This document shows positions 18,296-27,855 of a DNA stretch of 64,000 bases, one piece after another. Position numbers and translations under genes: made by a program. How positions within the stretch are numbered: position 1 is the first letter of the stretch; each line of letters begins with the position of its first letter. Source of the DNA: Enterobacteriaceae bacterium RIT693. GTDB lineage: Bacteria > Pseudomonadota > Gammaproteobacteria > Enterobacterales > Enterobacteriaceae. Under the pieces are notes generated by a model, which was given only the letters and a program-made list of their open reading frames with translations, was not told the origin of the DNA and searched no databases. The stretch spans positions 62,001 through 126,000 of the forward strand of contig WJYK01000008.1 of assembly GCA_009668225.1 (NCBI GenBank). The letters run 5' to 3'.

Positions 18296-18721
18296 TTGAT
18301 ACTACGACTTTGGCAAGAATCTGACCGCCCTTTCTTACGTACCCTTTATCTCCACGCCCGCCGAAAAGCCTGGCCCTGGCTGGATAGCAGCACCTGGCAG
18401 CTCGAAGACTTTGACAGCGCCACTCAGGATGAACGCATCTGGGTAGCCGAAGAAAACGGGCACCGCATTGGCTTCGCTTCCGTCTGGGTTCAGGACAACT
18501 TTTTGCATAACCTGTTCGTCAGCCCGGCATCTCAGGGTACGGGTGCGGGCAAGGCGTTGCTGGAGAAAGTGCAGAGTGAATTTACCGGCACGGGGTCGCT
18601 AAAGTGCCTGGCGAAAAATGAATACGCGATTGAGTTTTATCGGCGTAACGGCTGGCATATTGAGGCACCGGGAGACGGGCCGGACGGTGAGTATTATTTA
18701 CTGCATTATGTGCTGAAGTAG
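18296..18721 (+). CDS. GNAT-family N-acetyltransferase
   Basis: A 141-residue GNAT domain. The acetyl-CoA-binding motif is NLFVSPASQGTGAGKALLEK (around residues 74-93) and the C-terminal motif is NEYAIEFYRRNGWHIE (around 109-124). The start is inferred as TTG at 18296, where AAGG sits 7 bases upstream and the protein begins at the first beta strand (ILRLWQESDRP). A longer frame from 18233 adds 21 residues with no ribosome site. Divergent from yehS. Substrate unknown. Confidence 0.75.
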   Translation: MILRLWQESDRPFLRTLYLHARRKAWPWLDSSTWQLEDFDSATQDERIWVAEENGHRIGFASVWVQDNFLHNLFVSPASQGTGAGKALLEKVQSEFTGTGSLKCLAKNEYAIEFYRRNGWHIEAPGDGPDGEYYLLHYVLK

Positions 18722-18751
18722 CCCCCTCACCTCCTGAAAATAATCTCTCCT

Positions 18752-18789
18752 CCCCTCAACCCAACCCTCTCCCCAAAGGGGCGAGGGAG
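18752..18789. repeat. REP-like GC-rich hairpin
   Basis: CCCTCTCCCC AAA GGGGCGAGGG preceded by CCCTCAACCCAA, a member of the same family as at 7634-7680. It lies between the convergent GNAT and mrp genes. Confidence 0.75.
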
Positions 18790-18832
18790 AAATAAGAAGC
18801 AATGTTGCGGCTAAGGGAGAGAGATTAAATTT

Positions 18833-19945
18833 TTACACCGCTCTGAAGGCGATCTCGCTTGGGATCACTTCCCCGTTCCAGTAAAGCTGAGCCGCCACGC
18901 GACCGGCCAGTTCACGGTACAACGTGGTGATGTCGCTTTCCGGGCGGTTGATGACCGTTGGCTTACCGGCATCCAGATCTTCGCGCAGCGTAATGTGCAG
19001 CGGCAGCTGGCCCAGCAAAGTCGTGTGATACTGCTGCGCCAGTTTCTCAGCGCCGCCCGTGCCGAAGATAGGCTCCTGATGGCCGCAGTTGCTGCAAATA
19101 TGAATGCTCATATTCTCCACAATACCCACCACCGGCACCTCAACCTTCTCGAACATCACGATCCCTTTGCGGGCGTCAATCAGCGCGATGTCCTGCGGCG
19201 TGGTAACCACCATCGCCCCGGTAACCGGGATGTTCTGCGCCAGCGTCAGCTGGATATCACCGGTGCCTGGCGGCATATCGATGACCAGGTAATCCAGGTC
19301 AGGCCACAGGGTTTCCTGCAGCATCTGCATCAAAGCCTTGCTGGCCATCGGGCCGCGCCACACCATGGCGTTTTCGTCGGTGACGAGGTAACCAATCGAG
19401 TTGGTCGCCAGGCCATGCGCCACGATTGGCGCCATGTGTTTGCCGTCCGGTGACGTTGGGCGTTCGTGCTCAGCGCCCAGCATGGTTGGGATCGACGGGC
19501 CATAAATATCGGCATCGAGAATACCGACTTTGGCCCCTTCTGCCGCCAAAGCCAGCGCCACGTTTACCGCAGTGGTCGATTTCCCCACGCCGCCTTTGCC
19601 GGAGCTAACGGCAATGATATTTTTTACGCCGTTAACGCCGGGCTGGTTTTTAACCCGCTTGAGCGTGGCAATGTGGTGATGCAGCTTCCAGTCCACCGCT
19701 TTCGCGCCGGTGATCCGCAGCAGGTCTGAACTGCAGGTCTCTTTCAGGACGTCAAATCCGCTTTGCCAGACAAACGGCATCTGCAGCTCGACGTGCAGCG
19801 TGTCGTCAAGCATCGCCACATGGTGCAGCGCTTTCAACGCGGTGAGATTGTGCTTCAAGGTAGGGTGCTGAAAATTGGCCAGGGTCCCGGCGACCATCGC
19901 GCGTAGCTGTTCCGGGGACTTGCTGGACGGGGATTGCGAATTCAT
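18833..19945 (-). CDS. mrp: Iron-sulfur cluster carrier protein Mrp/ApbC
   Basis: A 370-residue cytoplasmic P-loop ATPase that carries and transfers Fe-S clusters. The N-terminal DUF59/MIP18-like domain is at about residues 10-90, the deviant Walker A at about 112-124 (SSGKGGVGKSTTA), the Walker B region DYLVIDMPPGTGD at about 215, and the cluster-binding CxxC in HICSNCGHQEPIFG at about 282-295. AGGAG precedes the ATG by 6 bases. It is divergent from metG with a 162-base gap, exactly as in E. coli. Confidence 0.95.
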   Translation of the reverse strand: MNSQSPSSKSPEQLRAMVAGTLANFQHPTLKHNLTALKALHHVAMLDDTLHVELQMPFVWQSGFDVLKETCSSDLLRITGAKAVDWKLHHHIATLKRVKNQPGVNGVKNIIAVSSGKGGVGKSTTAVNVALALAAEGAKVGILDADIYGPSIPTMLGAEHERPTSPDGKHMAPIVAHGLATNSIGYLVTDENAMVWRGPMASKALMQMLQETLWPDLDYLVIDMPPGTGDIQLTLAQNIPVTGAMVVTTPQDIALIDARKGIVMFEKVEVPVVGIVENMSIHICSNCGHQEPIFGTGGAEKLAQQYHTTLLGQLPLHITLREDLDAGKPTVINRPESDITTLYRELAGRVAAQLYWNGEVIPSEIAFRAV

Positions 19946-20107
19946 CCCGACTCCTTATGTTTTTATCGGACATTGCAATCCGCTAAGCATACCAGAAACC
20001 GCGCCGCCTATTCATGTGCGGTTATTGCGGGCTTTGGGGTTACTAAACAATTGCCAATCCGGTAATATCGAATCCCCTTTTTTAAATCAGAAGATGCAAT
20101 TCCCACT

Positions 20108-22144
20108 ATGACTCAACCCGCGAAAAAAATATTGGTAACGTGCGCCCTGCCGTACGCAAACGGCTCAATCCACCTCGGTCACATGCTGGAGCATATTCAG
20201 GCTGATGTCTGGGTCCGTTACCAACGAATGCGCGGCAACGAGGTTAACTTCATCTGCGCAGACGACGCCCACGGCACGCCTATCATGCTGAAAGCTCAGC
20301 AGCTGGGAATTACCCCGGAGCAGATGATTACCGAAATGAGTCAGGAACATCAGACTGATTTTGCAGGTTTTAACATCAGCTATGACAACTACCACTCCAC
20401 GCACAGCGACGAGAACCGCGAGCTGTCGGAGCTGATTTATGGCCGCCTGAAAGAGAACGGTTTTATCAAGAACCGCACTATTTCTCAGCTCTACGATCCG
20501 GAAAAAGGCATGTTCCTGCCGGACCGTTTTGTCAAAGGCACCTGCCCGAAATGTAAAGCCCCGGATCAGTACGGCGATAACTGCGAAGTGTGCGGCTCAA
20601 CCTACAGCCCAACCGAACTTATCGATCCGAAATCCGTGGTGTCCGGCGCGACGCCTGAAATGCGTGATTCCGAGCACTTCTTCTTCGACCTGCCCTCCTT
20701 CAGCGAAATGCTGCAGGCGTGGACCCGCAGCGGCGCGCTGCAGGAGCAGGTGGCTAACAAGATGCAGGAGTGGTTCGAGTCCGGCCTGCAGCAGTGGGAT
20801 ATCTCCCGCGATGCGCCTTACTTCGGCTTCGAAATCCCGAACGCACCGGGCAAATATTTCTACGTCTGGCTGGATGCGCCGATCGGCTACATGGGTTCCT
20901 TTAAGAACCTGTGCGATAAGCGCGGCGACGCCACCAGCTTCGACGAATACTGGAAGAAAGATTCCAGCACCGAGCTGTACCACTTCATCGGCAAAGACAT
21001 CGTTTACTTCCACAGCCTGTTCTGGCCAGCCATGCTGGAAGGCAGCAACTTCCGCAAGCCGACCAACCTGTTTGTGCACGGCTACGTGACGGTAAACGGC
21101 GCGAAGATGTCCAAGTCTCGCGGTACCTTCATCAAAGCCAGCACCTGGCTGAAGCACTTCGATGCCGACAGCCTGCGCTACTACTACACCGCGAAACTGT
21201 CTTCCCGCATCGACGATATCGACCTTAACCTGGAAGACTTCGTGCAGCGCGTGAACAGCGACATCGTCAACAAAGTGGTGAACCTTGCCTCCCGTAACGC
21301 CGGCTTCATCGCCAAGCGTTTTGACGGCATGCTGGCGGCAGAGATTGCCGATGCAGAGCTGTACAAAACCTTCACCGATGCGGCAGAAAGCATCGGTGAA
21401 GCGTGGGACAGCCGCGAATTTGGTCGCGCGATCCGCGAAATCATGGCGCTGGCGGATATCGCCAACCGCTACGTGGACGAGCAGGCTCCGTGGGTGGTGG
21501 CTAAGCAGGAAGGCCGTGATGCCGATTTGCAGACCATCTGCACCATGGGCCTGAATATGTTCCGCGTACTGATGACCTGGCTGAAGCCGGTTCTGCCGTC
21601 GCTGACCGAACGTGCAGAAGCGTTCCTGAACGCCGAACTGAGCTGGGACAGCATCGCCACGCCGCTGCTGAACCACAAAGTAAACAGCTTCAAGGCGCTG
21701 TATAACCGCATTGAAACCAAACAGGTGGAAGCGCTGGTAGAAGCGTCCAAAGAAGAAGTTAAGGCGCTGAATTCCACGCCGGTGACCGGCCCGCTGGCGG
21801 ACGATCCGATTCAGGAGACCATCACCTTTGATGACTTCGCGAAGGTGGATATGCGCATCGCGCTGATTGAGAAAGCGGAATGCGTAGAAGGCTCCGACAA
21901 GCTGCTGCGCCTGACGCTCGACCTCGGGGGCGAGAAACGCAACGTCTTCTCCGGTATTCGTACCGCTTATCCTGACCCATCGAAGCTGGAAGGTCGCCTG
22001 ACAGTGATGGTGGCCAACCTCGCCCCGCGTAAGATGCGCTTTGGTGTCTCTGAAGGGATGGTGATGGCCGCAGGTCCTGGCGGAAAAGATATTTTCCTGC
22101 TGAGCCCGGACAGCGGTGCCCAACCGGGCATGGCGGTTAAGTAA
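20108..22144 (+). CDS. metG: Methionyl-tRNA synthetase
   Basis: A 678-residue class Ia aminoacyl-tRNA synthetase that charges tRNA-Met. The HIGH motif is HLGH in [11 protein letters not shown] (about residues 21-24). The zinc knuckle has two CxxC pairs, CPKCKAP and CEVCGST, around 145-162. KMSKS lies in [12 protein letters not shown] around 333-337. The C-terminal tRNA-binding/dimerisation (EMAP-like) domain begins near [19 protein letters not shown] (about 575). Length matches E. coli (677). Ends at a strong bidirectional terminator shared with mdfA. Confidence 0.97.
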   Translation: MTQPAKKILVTCALPYANGSIHLGHMLEHIQADVWVRYQRMRGNEVNFICADDAHGTPIMLKAQQLGITPEQMITEMSQEHQTDFAGFNISYDNYHSTHSDENRELSELIYGRLKENGFIKNRTISQLYDPEKGMFLPDRFVKGTCPKCKAPDQYGDNCEVCGSTYSPTELIDPKSVVSGATPEMRDSEHFFFDLPSFSEMLQAWTRSGALQEQVANKMQEWFESGLQQWDISRDAPYFGFEIPNAPGKYFYVWLDAPIGYMGSFKNLCDKRGDATSFDEYWKKDSSTELYHFIGKDIVYFHSLFWPAMLEGSNFRKPTNLFVHGYVTVNGAKMSKSRGTFIKASTWLKHFDADSLRYYYTAKLSSRIDDIDLNLEDFVQRVNSDIVNKVVNLASRNAGFIAKRFDGMLAAEIADAELYKTFTDAAESIGEAWDSREFGRAIREIMALADIANRYVDEQAPWVVAKQEGRDADLQTICTMGLNMFRVLMTWLKPVLPSLTERAEAFLNAELSWDSIATPLLNHKVNSFKALYNRIETKQVEALVEASKEEVKALNSTPVTGPLADDPIQETITFDDFAKVDMRIALIEKAECVEGSDKLLRLTLDLGGEKRNVFSGIRTAYPDPSKLEGRLTVMVANLAPRKMRFGVSEGMVMAAGPGGKDIFLLSPDSGAQPGMAVK

Positions 22145-22149
22145 GCCAA

Positions 22150-22179
22150 TAAAAACCCCGGATTTCCGGGGTTTTTATT
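22150..22179. terminator. Bidirectional terminator between metG and mdfA
   Basis: AAAAACCCCGG / CCGGGGTTTTT with a short loop, flanked by A and T runs, between convergent genes. It lies at the left edge of the inverted block described in the findings. Confidence 0.92.
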
Positions 22180-22181
22180 TA

Positions 22182-23414
22182 TCAGGCGTCTCGCGCCTGG
22201 CCGACGGTTTTATCCTTCAGGAACACCACCATTAAGCCAAGCCAGAGCACGCCGCCCAGCAGGTTAAACAGGCTGAACAGCCCGTTACCGCCAAACTGAT
22301 AAGCATGCTTGCTCAGCTCAATACCGACCGTAAAGATAAGCATCTGCAGCATCCCCATCGCCGCCGACACCGTGCCTTTACTCATGTCGCTGGCAAACAG
22401 CGTCAGGCGCACCAGGCCTGCGTTCGCCAGGCCGATACCGAAGGCATAAAGACTCAGGCCTGCGGTCATCCACAGATAAGCGTGGGAAGAAACCACCGTT
22501 GCCACCGCGGCCACAATCAGGCCGGGCACAATCCACCAGCCGCCCATAATAATCAGGCTGCGCACGCTGCGGCGCGCGGTGAGTTTTGCCAATACCAGGT
22601 TACCGAGGATCAGCGCACCGAAAATCGGTACCTGCAGCAGGCCATATTCATAGCTGCTAAGGCCCTCACCGTTGATGATAATCACCGGAGATTGGGCAAT
22701 CCACGCCAGCAGCGGCAGGCTGACAAATCCGGTCGCCAGCGCGCCAGCAACAAAGCGAATATTCTTCAGCACCAGTTTATAGTCACGGCCCAATTCGGGA
22801 AGCGAGAGCTTCTCGCCGAGACGCGTCGCGGTTTCCGGCATCGCCTTATGCAAACCGAAGAAAGATACCGCTGCCAGCACGGCAAACAGTACAAACATTG
22901 TTTCCCATGGCGCAACGTGGATCCACGCGGCGCCCACCAGCGGCCCCAGCAAAGGCGCAATCAGCGCCACGTTCGCCATCAGAGCGGTAATTTTAATGCA
23001 CACCGACTCTTCAAAGGATTCCTGAATAGCGGCATAACCCACTGCGCCGATAAAGCACAGGCTTATTCCCTGCAGGAAACGCAGAAACGTAAATTGTTCG
23101 ATATTTTGCGCCAGCAGCGTTGCCAGGCAGGTCATGATGAACCACACCACACCGGTCAGCATCACCGGACGGCGGCCAATACGGTCAGACAGCGGCCCGA
23201 GCAGCCACTGCAGGAACATCCCCCCCGCCAGATAGGCAGTCATCGACGTAGGAACCCATTCAACGCCCGCCTGGTATTGGTCCACAACCGCCAGCATGCC
23301 CGGCTGGATCATGTCGTTGGCGATATAGGTTGAGAATTCGTAGAGCACCAGGCAAAGCGGAAACAGCAATGCCTGACGGCCTAACGATTTGTTAGCTATC
23401 GTATTATTTTGCAT
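22182..23414 (-). CDS. mdfA: Multidrug efflux pump MdfA (MFS, DHA1)
   Basis: A 410-residue 12-helix inner-membrane antiporter exporting cationic and neutral drugs, including chloramphenicol, and Na+/K+ against protons. The membrane-embedded acidic residues of MdfA, Glu26 and Asp34, are present in [12 protein letters not shown]. Motif A is [14 protein letters not shown] around residues 71-84, and [17 protein letters not shown] follows at about 133. Near-identical to E. coli MdfA along the whole length. In E. coli it also neighbours ybjG and deoR; here PAP2-ybjG-deoR are divergent from it across a 190-base gap. Confidence 0.95.
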   Translation of the reverse strand: MQNNTIANKSLGRQALLFPLCLVLYEFSTYIANDMIQPGMLAVVDQYQAGVEWVPTSMTAYLAGGMFLQWLLGPLSDRIGRRPVMLTGVVWFIMTCLATLLAQNIEQFTFLRFLQGISLCFIGAVGYAAIQESFEESVCIKITALMANVALIAPLLGPLVGAAWIHVAPWETMFVLFAVLAAVSFFGLHKAMPETATRLGEKLSLPELGRDYKLVLKNIRFVAGALATGFVSLPLLAWIAQSPVIIINGEGLSSYEYGLLQVPIFGALILGNLVLAKLTARRSVRSLIIMGGWWIVPGLIVAAVATVVSSHAYLWMTAGLSLYAFGIGLANAGLVRLTLFASDMSKGTVSAAMGMLQMLIFTVGIELSKHAYQFGGNGLFSLFNLLGGVLWLGLMVVFLKDKTVGQARDA

Positions 23415-23604
23415 TAGGAACTCAGAAGATAAAAAAACGCGCAGAGTGTATTAAATTGCCCGCACGGATGGTAGTAAACGACAAATGAAAAGCACAGGTT
23501 GTAAATGCGCCCTTATCATAACCCAATTGTATTAAGGATTTCTTAATCTGTGATGAATATTCTGCTGCCATTCAACTGAAGCCCGTACGGTACCCGCCAT
23601 TTAC

Positions 23605-24330
23605 ATGATGACAAGTTTTCCTAAACCAACGGTAAATAAGACAAAACTGCTTTACCGACTGCCGCCGCGCTTCTATCTTTTCCAGCTTTTCATCTTGATA
23701 ATACTGGCTGCCGTTTTTAGCTGGCTTTCAAGAGATGAGGGACTGGATCGCTGGCTGACAGGATACTGGTTCGATGCGGCAACGCACAGCTTCCCGCTGC
23801 AAAACGATCGGCTGTTGGATTTAGTCAATCACCGCTTGTTAAAAGACCTGGTGATTGCGGGGGGTGCCATCGCCTTGCTATGGGGGCTCGGGCGCCGCCA
23901 GCCGCGGCTGGTTGTGGTCGCTCTGCTGGTTGGCCTGGGCGCGTTAACCGTCGGCATCCTAAAGGGGTTCAGCGCGCACTCTTGCCCGTGGAGCCTGCTG
24001 GAGTACGGCGGCAATGCGGTTTCGTACCCGCTATTTGGCGCAGTCCCGGCGGACAGCGGGCCGGGAAGATGCTTCCCCGGGGGCCATGCCTCCAGCGGCT
24101 TTGGCGTGATGGCGCTGTTTTTCTTGTTTTACCGTGAACGCCCGCGCCTGGCGTGGTTTTTCCTCGGCTTTGGCGTCTTTCTTGGCTTGAGCATGGGATA
24201 CGGTCAGGTGATGCGCGGCGCGCATTTTTTCAGCCACAACCTGTGGGCAGGTTGGTGGGTATGGTTAACCCAGGTGACGCTTTACGGCGTGATTTCCACC
24301 TGGTTAGTTAAGGAACAGGACAAGTTATGA
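23605..24330 (+). CDS. PAP2-family membrane phosphatase (LpxE/PgpB-like)
   Basis: A 241-residue inner-membrane protein with about six membrane segments, for example 25-42, 80-95, 100-120 and 175-195. PAP2 motifs appear in a variant form: KGFSAHSCPW (K-x6-CPW in place of K-x6-RP), CFPGGHASSGF (for PSGH) and MRGAHFFSHNLW (for R-x5-H-x3-D). This subgroup is often found beside lipid A or undecaprenyl-phosphate genes and may remove phosphate from lipid A or a lipid pyrophosphate. The four bases ATGA join its stop to the ybjG start, so the two are translationally coupled. It is absent from the E. coli ybjG locus. Confidence 0.82.
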   Translation: MMTSFPKPTVNKTKLLYRLPPRFYLFQLFILIILAAVFSWLSRDEGLDRWLTGYWFDAATHSFPLQNDRLLDLVNHRLLKDLVIAGGAIALLWGLGRRQPRLVVVALLVGLGALTVGILKGFSAHSCPWSLLEYGGNAVSYPLFGAVPADSGPGRCFPGGHASSGFGVMALFFLFYRERPRLAWFFLGFGVFLGLSMGYGQVMRGAHFFSHNLWAGWWVWLTQVTLYGVISTWLVKEQDKL

Positions 24331-24935
24331 TGGAAAGTCTCAACCAGAATCTGTTTTTGCTCATTAATGCCACTCCGGCGTCTCCTGAGTGGATTATCAA
24401 GTTGGCAATATTCTTCGCGCGGGATCTGATCAGTATCGTCCCGCTGCTGATCGCAATTCTCTGGCTATGGGGTCAACGTAAGCAGATGACCGCCCAGCGG
24501 CAGATGGTTATCAAAACCGGAATGGCGCTGGGGATTAGCGTGGCGCTCTCGTGGATTATTGGCCAGCTGTTCCCGCACGCTCGCCCGTTCGTTGCCGGTA
24601 TTGGCTATAACTTCCTGCATCATGCGCCGGATGATTCATTTCCAAGCGACCACGGCACGGTGATCTTCACCTTTGCGCTGGCCTTCCTGTGCTGGCACCG
24701 CGTCTGGTCCGGTATTTTGCTGTTTGTTATCGGCTGTGCGATTGCCTGGTCCCGCGTTTATCTCGGCGTGCACTGGCCGCTGGATATGCTCGGTGGCCTG
24801 CTGGTCGGCATGAGTGCCTGCCTGCTGTCGCAGCTGGTCTGGAACCTGCGCGGGCCGCAGATTCACCAGCGCCTGCACCTGATCTACCGTTTTTGCTTTG
24901 CGCTGCCTATCCGTAAAGGCTGGGTGCGTGACTAA
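24327..24935 (+). CDS. ybjG: Undecaprenyl pyrophosphate phosphatase YbjG
   Basis: A 202-residue PAP2-type (BcrC-like) phosphatase that recycles undecaprenyl pyrophosphate to the monophosphate carrier at the inner membrane. The canonical motifs are intact: HARPFV, PSDHGTVIF and SRVYLGVHWPLD. Five or so membrane segments are visible. It ends FALPIRKGWVRD exactly as E. coli YbjG. ATG 24327 is preferred because AGGA lies 6 bases upstream; it overlaps the PAP2 stop. E. coli ybjG is 198 residues. Confidence 0.93.
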   Translation: MMESLNQNLFLLINATPASPEWIIKLAIFFARDLISIVPLLIAILWLWGQRKQMTAQRQMVIKTGMALGISVALSWIIGQLFPHARPFVAGIGYNFLHHAPDDSFPSDHGTVIFTFALAFLCWHRVWSGILLFVIGCAIAWSRVYLGVHWPLDMLGGLLVGMSACLLSQLVWNLRGPQIHQRLHLIYRFCFALPIRKGWVRD

Positions 24936-24964
24936 GTCTCTTGCGGAAGGTAAAATGCGTTAAC

Positions 24965-24991
24965 TAAAGCCCTGCCTTAGCGGGGCTTTTT
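24965..24991 (+). terminator. Rho-independent terminator after ybjG
   Basis: AAAGCCCTGC / GCGGGGCTTT (one G-T pair) with loop CTTA, followed by TTTAA. It separates ybjG from deoR. Confidence 0.85.
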
Positions 24992-25008
24992 AATGTTCAG
25001 AGGCCACT

Positions 25009-25773
25009 ATGGAAACCCGCCGTGACGAGCGTATTAACCGCCTGGTTCAGGCGCTAAAGCGCAGCGATAAAATTCATCTAAAAGAAGCCGCACAGCTGCT
25101 CGGCGTGTCCGAAATGACCATCCGCCGCGACCTTAACAACGCGCCGGGCCAGGTCGTTCTGCTGGGTGGCTATGTCGTACTAGAGCCCCGCAGTGCGAGT
25201 GCCAGCCACTACCTGCTAAGCGACCAAAAAACACGTCAGGTGGATGAAAAGCGCCATGCCGCGCAGCTTGCCGCACGGCATGTGCAACCGCATCAAACGG
25301 TGTTTTTCGACTGTGGCACGACCACGCCTTATATTATTGATGCACTGGATGATGAACTGGTGTTTACCGGGGTTTGTTATTCGCTGAACACTTTTTTGGC
25401 GCTGCAGGATAAACCCAACTGCCGGGTGATTTTAAGCGGCGGCGAGTTTCACGCCAGCAATGCGATTTTTAAGCCGATCAATTTCCAGGAGTGCCTTGGT
25501 AATATCTGCCCGGATGTTGCCTTTCTTTCTGCAGCAGGCGTCCACCAACGCCACGGCGCAACCTGTTTTAATCTTGATGAATTACCTGTCAAACACTGGG
25601 CGTTGAGTATGGCTCAACGGTCTGTGTTGGTGGTCGATAGCACCAAATTTGGCAAAGTACGCGCCGCCTGTATGGGACCGCTGACGGCGTTTGACGCCAT
25701 CATCAGTAATCAGCCTCCCGCCGCAGAGTTTGTGGCGTACGCCACGGCGGAAAGCATCAGGCTGGAGTGGTAG
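25009..25773 (+). CDS. deoR: Deoxyribose-phosphate-responsive repressor DeoR
   Basis: A 254-residue DeoR-family repressor of deoxyribonucleoside catabolism (deo operon, nupG). The winged helix is at about residues 5-57 (RDERINRLVQALKRSDKIHL, LLGVSEMTIRRDLN) and the sugar-phosphate-isomerase-like effector domain at about 85-240 (FFDCGTTTPYIIDAL, VLVVDSTKFGKV). Length matches E. coli (252). It keeps the E. coli neighbours ybjG and dacC and converges on dacC with a 3-base gap. Confidence 0.95.
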   Translation: METRRDERINRLVQALKRSDKIHLKEAAQLLGVSEMTIRRDLNNAPGQVVLLGGYVVLEPRSASASHYLLSDQKTRQVDEKRHAAQLAARHVQPHQTVFFDCGTTTPYIIDALDDELVFTGVCYSLNTFLALQDKPNCRVILSGGEFHASNAIFKPINFQECLGNICPDVAFLSAAGVHQRHGATCFNLDELPVKHWALSMAQRSVLVVDSTKFGKVRAACMGPLTAFDAIISNQPPAAEFVAYATAESIRLEW

Positions 25774-25776
25774 CGC

Positions 25777-26982
25777 TTAAGAGAACCAGCTGCCAAACCA
25801 GCTGTGGAATTTCATCAGCACGAAGTCCCACATACGGCTAAAGAAGCCGCCCTCTTCTACCGGCTCCATCACCAACAGCGGACGCTGTTCAATAGATTTA
25901 CCGTTAAGCTGGAAGTCGATGGTGCCGACCGCCTGCCCTTTCTTCAGCGGTGCGGTGAGCTGCGGCTCGTTCAGCGTAAAGCTGGCTTTCAGGTTTTTCA
26001 GCTGTCCGCGAGGGATAGTCACCGATCCACCTTCGCCCGCGCCAAGATTAACTTCGCGCTTATCACCAAACCAAACGCGCTGGGTCACGAAAGTGGCATC
26101 CGGCTTAATCGGCGTCACGGTTTCGAAGAAGCGGAAGCCCCAGGTCAGCAGCTTTTCACTTTCGTTAAAACGGATACGGTCGGTTTTGGTGCCCAGCACA
26201 ACGGAAACCAGACGCATATCGCCGGACGTCGCCGAGGCAACCAGGTTGTAGCCAGCACCTTCCGTCGTGCCGGTTTTCATACCGTCAACGTTCAGATTAG
26301 AGCTCCACAGCAGGCGGTTGCGGTTTGGCTGCTTGATATTGTTGAAGGTGAACTCTTTTTCTTTGTGAACCGCATACTCGTCCGGCACGTCGTGAACCAG
26401 CGCACGTCCCAGCAGCGCCATGTCACGCGCGGTACTGAACTGGCCCGGCGCGTCGAGGCCATGCACGGTTTTAAAGGTGGTGTTGGTGAGGTTGAGCTTC
26501 TGCGCGTAGTTGTTCATCAGGCTGACGAACGAATCCTGGCTGCCCGCCACATAGTCGGCAATGGCGATGCTGGCGTCGTTCCCGGACTGAATGATAACGC
26601 CCTTGTTCAGGTCTTCCACCGAGACTTTATCGCCAGGTTTCAGGAACATCAGCGAAGAGCCGCGCAGCACCGGGTTGCCGGTTGCCCAGGCGTCTTTTCC
26701 GATGGTAACCATATCGGTAAGGTGAATTTTGCCCGCTTTTAATGCCTGCCCGACTACGTAGCTGGTCATTATTTTGGTCAGACTTGCCGGATCGAGCTTG
26801 TCGTCGGCGTTTCCTTCAGCCAGCACTTTTCCGCTGGCATAATCCATCAAAATCCAGGCTTTGGCATCGACCTGGGGCGCAGCTGCGGTCTGTTCAGCGC
26901 TCAGCGCAGGAGCGGCCACCAGCAGCAGGGTTGTCCCCGCGACGAAAGCACGTAACGTTGCAGGCATTTGCAAGCTATTCAT
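25777..26982 (-). CDS. dacC: D-alanyl-D-alanine carboxypeptidase PBP6
   Basis: A 401-residue low-molecular-mass penicillin-binding protein. The signal peptide covers about residues 1-29 (ending ALSA). The active-site motifs are intact: SLTK (nucleophile Ser, about 67-70), SGN (about 133-135) and KTGT (about 236-239). A C-terminal amphipathic membrane anchor ([17 protein letters not shown]) is typical of PBP5/PBP6. It trims the terminal D-Ala from peptidoglycan stem peptides in the periplasm. Length and sequence match E. coli DacC. Confidence 0.96.
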   Translation of the reverse strand: MNSLQMPATLRAFVAGTTLLLVAAPALSAEQTAAAPQVDAKAWILMDYASGKVLAEGNADDKLDPASLTKIMTSYVVGQALKAGKIHLTDMVTIGKDAWATGNPVLRGSSLMFLKPGDKVSVEDLNKGVIIQSGNDASIAIADYVAGSQDSFVSLMNNYAQKLNLTNTTFKTVHGLDAPGQFSTARDMALLGRALVHDVPDEYAVHKEKEFTFNNIKQPNRNRLLWSSNLNVDGMKTGTTEGAGYNLVASATSGDMRLVSVVLGTKTDRIRFNESEKLLTWGFRFFETVTPIKPDATFVTQRVWFGDKREVNLGAGEGGSVTIPRGQLKNLKASFTLNEPQLTAPLKKGQAVGTIDFQLNGKSIEQRPLLVMEPVEEGGFFSRMWDFVLMKFHSWFGSWFS

Positions 26983-27228
26983 AAAACCACCTGAGTATCC
27001 ATTCTTAAAAAATCACGGCGCGCGCCGCCACCCATATGTCAGGATGTGAGTAATAACGCACGAATCCACTTAAAGAAACATAGAGTTGGTAAAGTTTGTT
27101 AAGTTTATTCGATATCCGGCTGACTTGCCGCCGTCACGCTTATTTTTTTAGCTTTGGTTGAGACGTTGTGGTGTTTCCGCCATCAAGTTGCGCGATACTC
27201 AACCTCCACCTGGAAAAAAGGAACCATC

Positions 27229-27855
27229 ATGATTACCGTTTGGGGTAGAGATAATTCCACCAATGTCAAAAAAGTGCTGTGGTGTCTGGAAGAGCTGAAG
27301 CTGCCATACCGTTCCGTTCCCGCGGGGGGCCAATTTGGCCTGACGCACGACGCTGAGTATCTGGCGATGAACCCGAACGGGCTGGTGCCGTGTATTCATG
27401 ATGATGTACACGGGCTGACGCTTTGGGAGTCCAATACCATTGTGCGTTACCTGGCCGCAGAGTATGGCCGAGACTCGCTATGGGTGAACGTCCCCGCCGA
27501 ACGCGCCAAAGGGGAAAAATGGATGGACTGGTCTGCCACGGCGGTGTCCGGCCCTTACCGCGACGTCTTCTTCAATATGGTACGCCTGCCGCCTGAACAG
27601 CGGAGCCAGGAGCAAATTGACCGCGGTATCGTCGCCTGCAACAAGCTGTTTGCCATTGCGGATGCCGAACTGGCAAAACAGCCGTGGCTTGGCGGAGACG
27701 CATTCGGCACCGGCGATATCGCCTTTGGTCCGCAAATTTACAGCCTGCTCAACCTCGATATTCCGTGGGATGCGGTGCCAAACCTGCAGCGCTGGTATCA
27801 GCAGCTGACACAGCGTCCGGCGTTCCAGAAAGTCATTATGATCCCACTAAGCTGA
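27229..27855 (+). CDS. gstB: Glutathione S-transferase GstB
   Basis: A 208-residue cytosolic glutathione S-transferase, the same length as E. coli GstB (YliJ). The thioredoxin-fold N-terminal domain (residues 1-80) includes GRDNSTNVKKVLWCLEEL and NPNGLVPCIHDD; the helical C-terminal domain follows from about 90. E. coli GstB detoxifies haloacetates. AAGGA lies 6 bases before the ATG at 27229; an open extension upstream is not used. Its last 9 bases overlap the convergent yliI gene. Confidence 0.93.
   Translation: MITVWGRDNSTNVKKVLWCLEELKLPYRSVPAGGQFGLTHDAEYLAMNPNGLVPCIHDDVHGLTLWESNTIVRYLAAEYGRDSLWVNVPAERAKGEKWMDWSATAVSGPYRDVFFNMVRLPPEQRSQEQIDRGIVACNKLFAIADAELAKQPWLGGDAFGTGDIAFGPQIYSLLNLDIPWDAVPNLQRWYQQLTQRPAFQKVIMIPLS

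Noticed and set aside
20597-22123. 508-codon antisense frame over metG
   Set aside because: It lies wholly inside a certain metG gene and reflects GC-rich codon use on the opposite strand.
22305-23333. 342-codon antisense frame over mdfA
   Set aside because: Composition rich in Gln, His and Arg, typical of the complement of a membrane protein gene; mdfA is certain.
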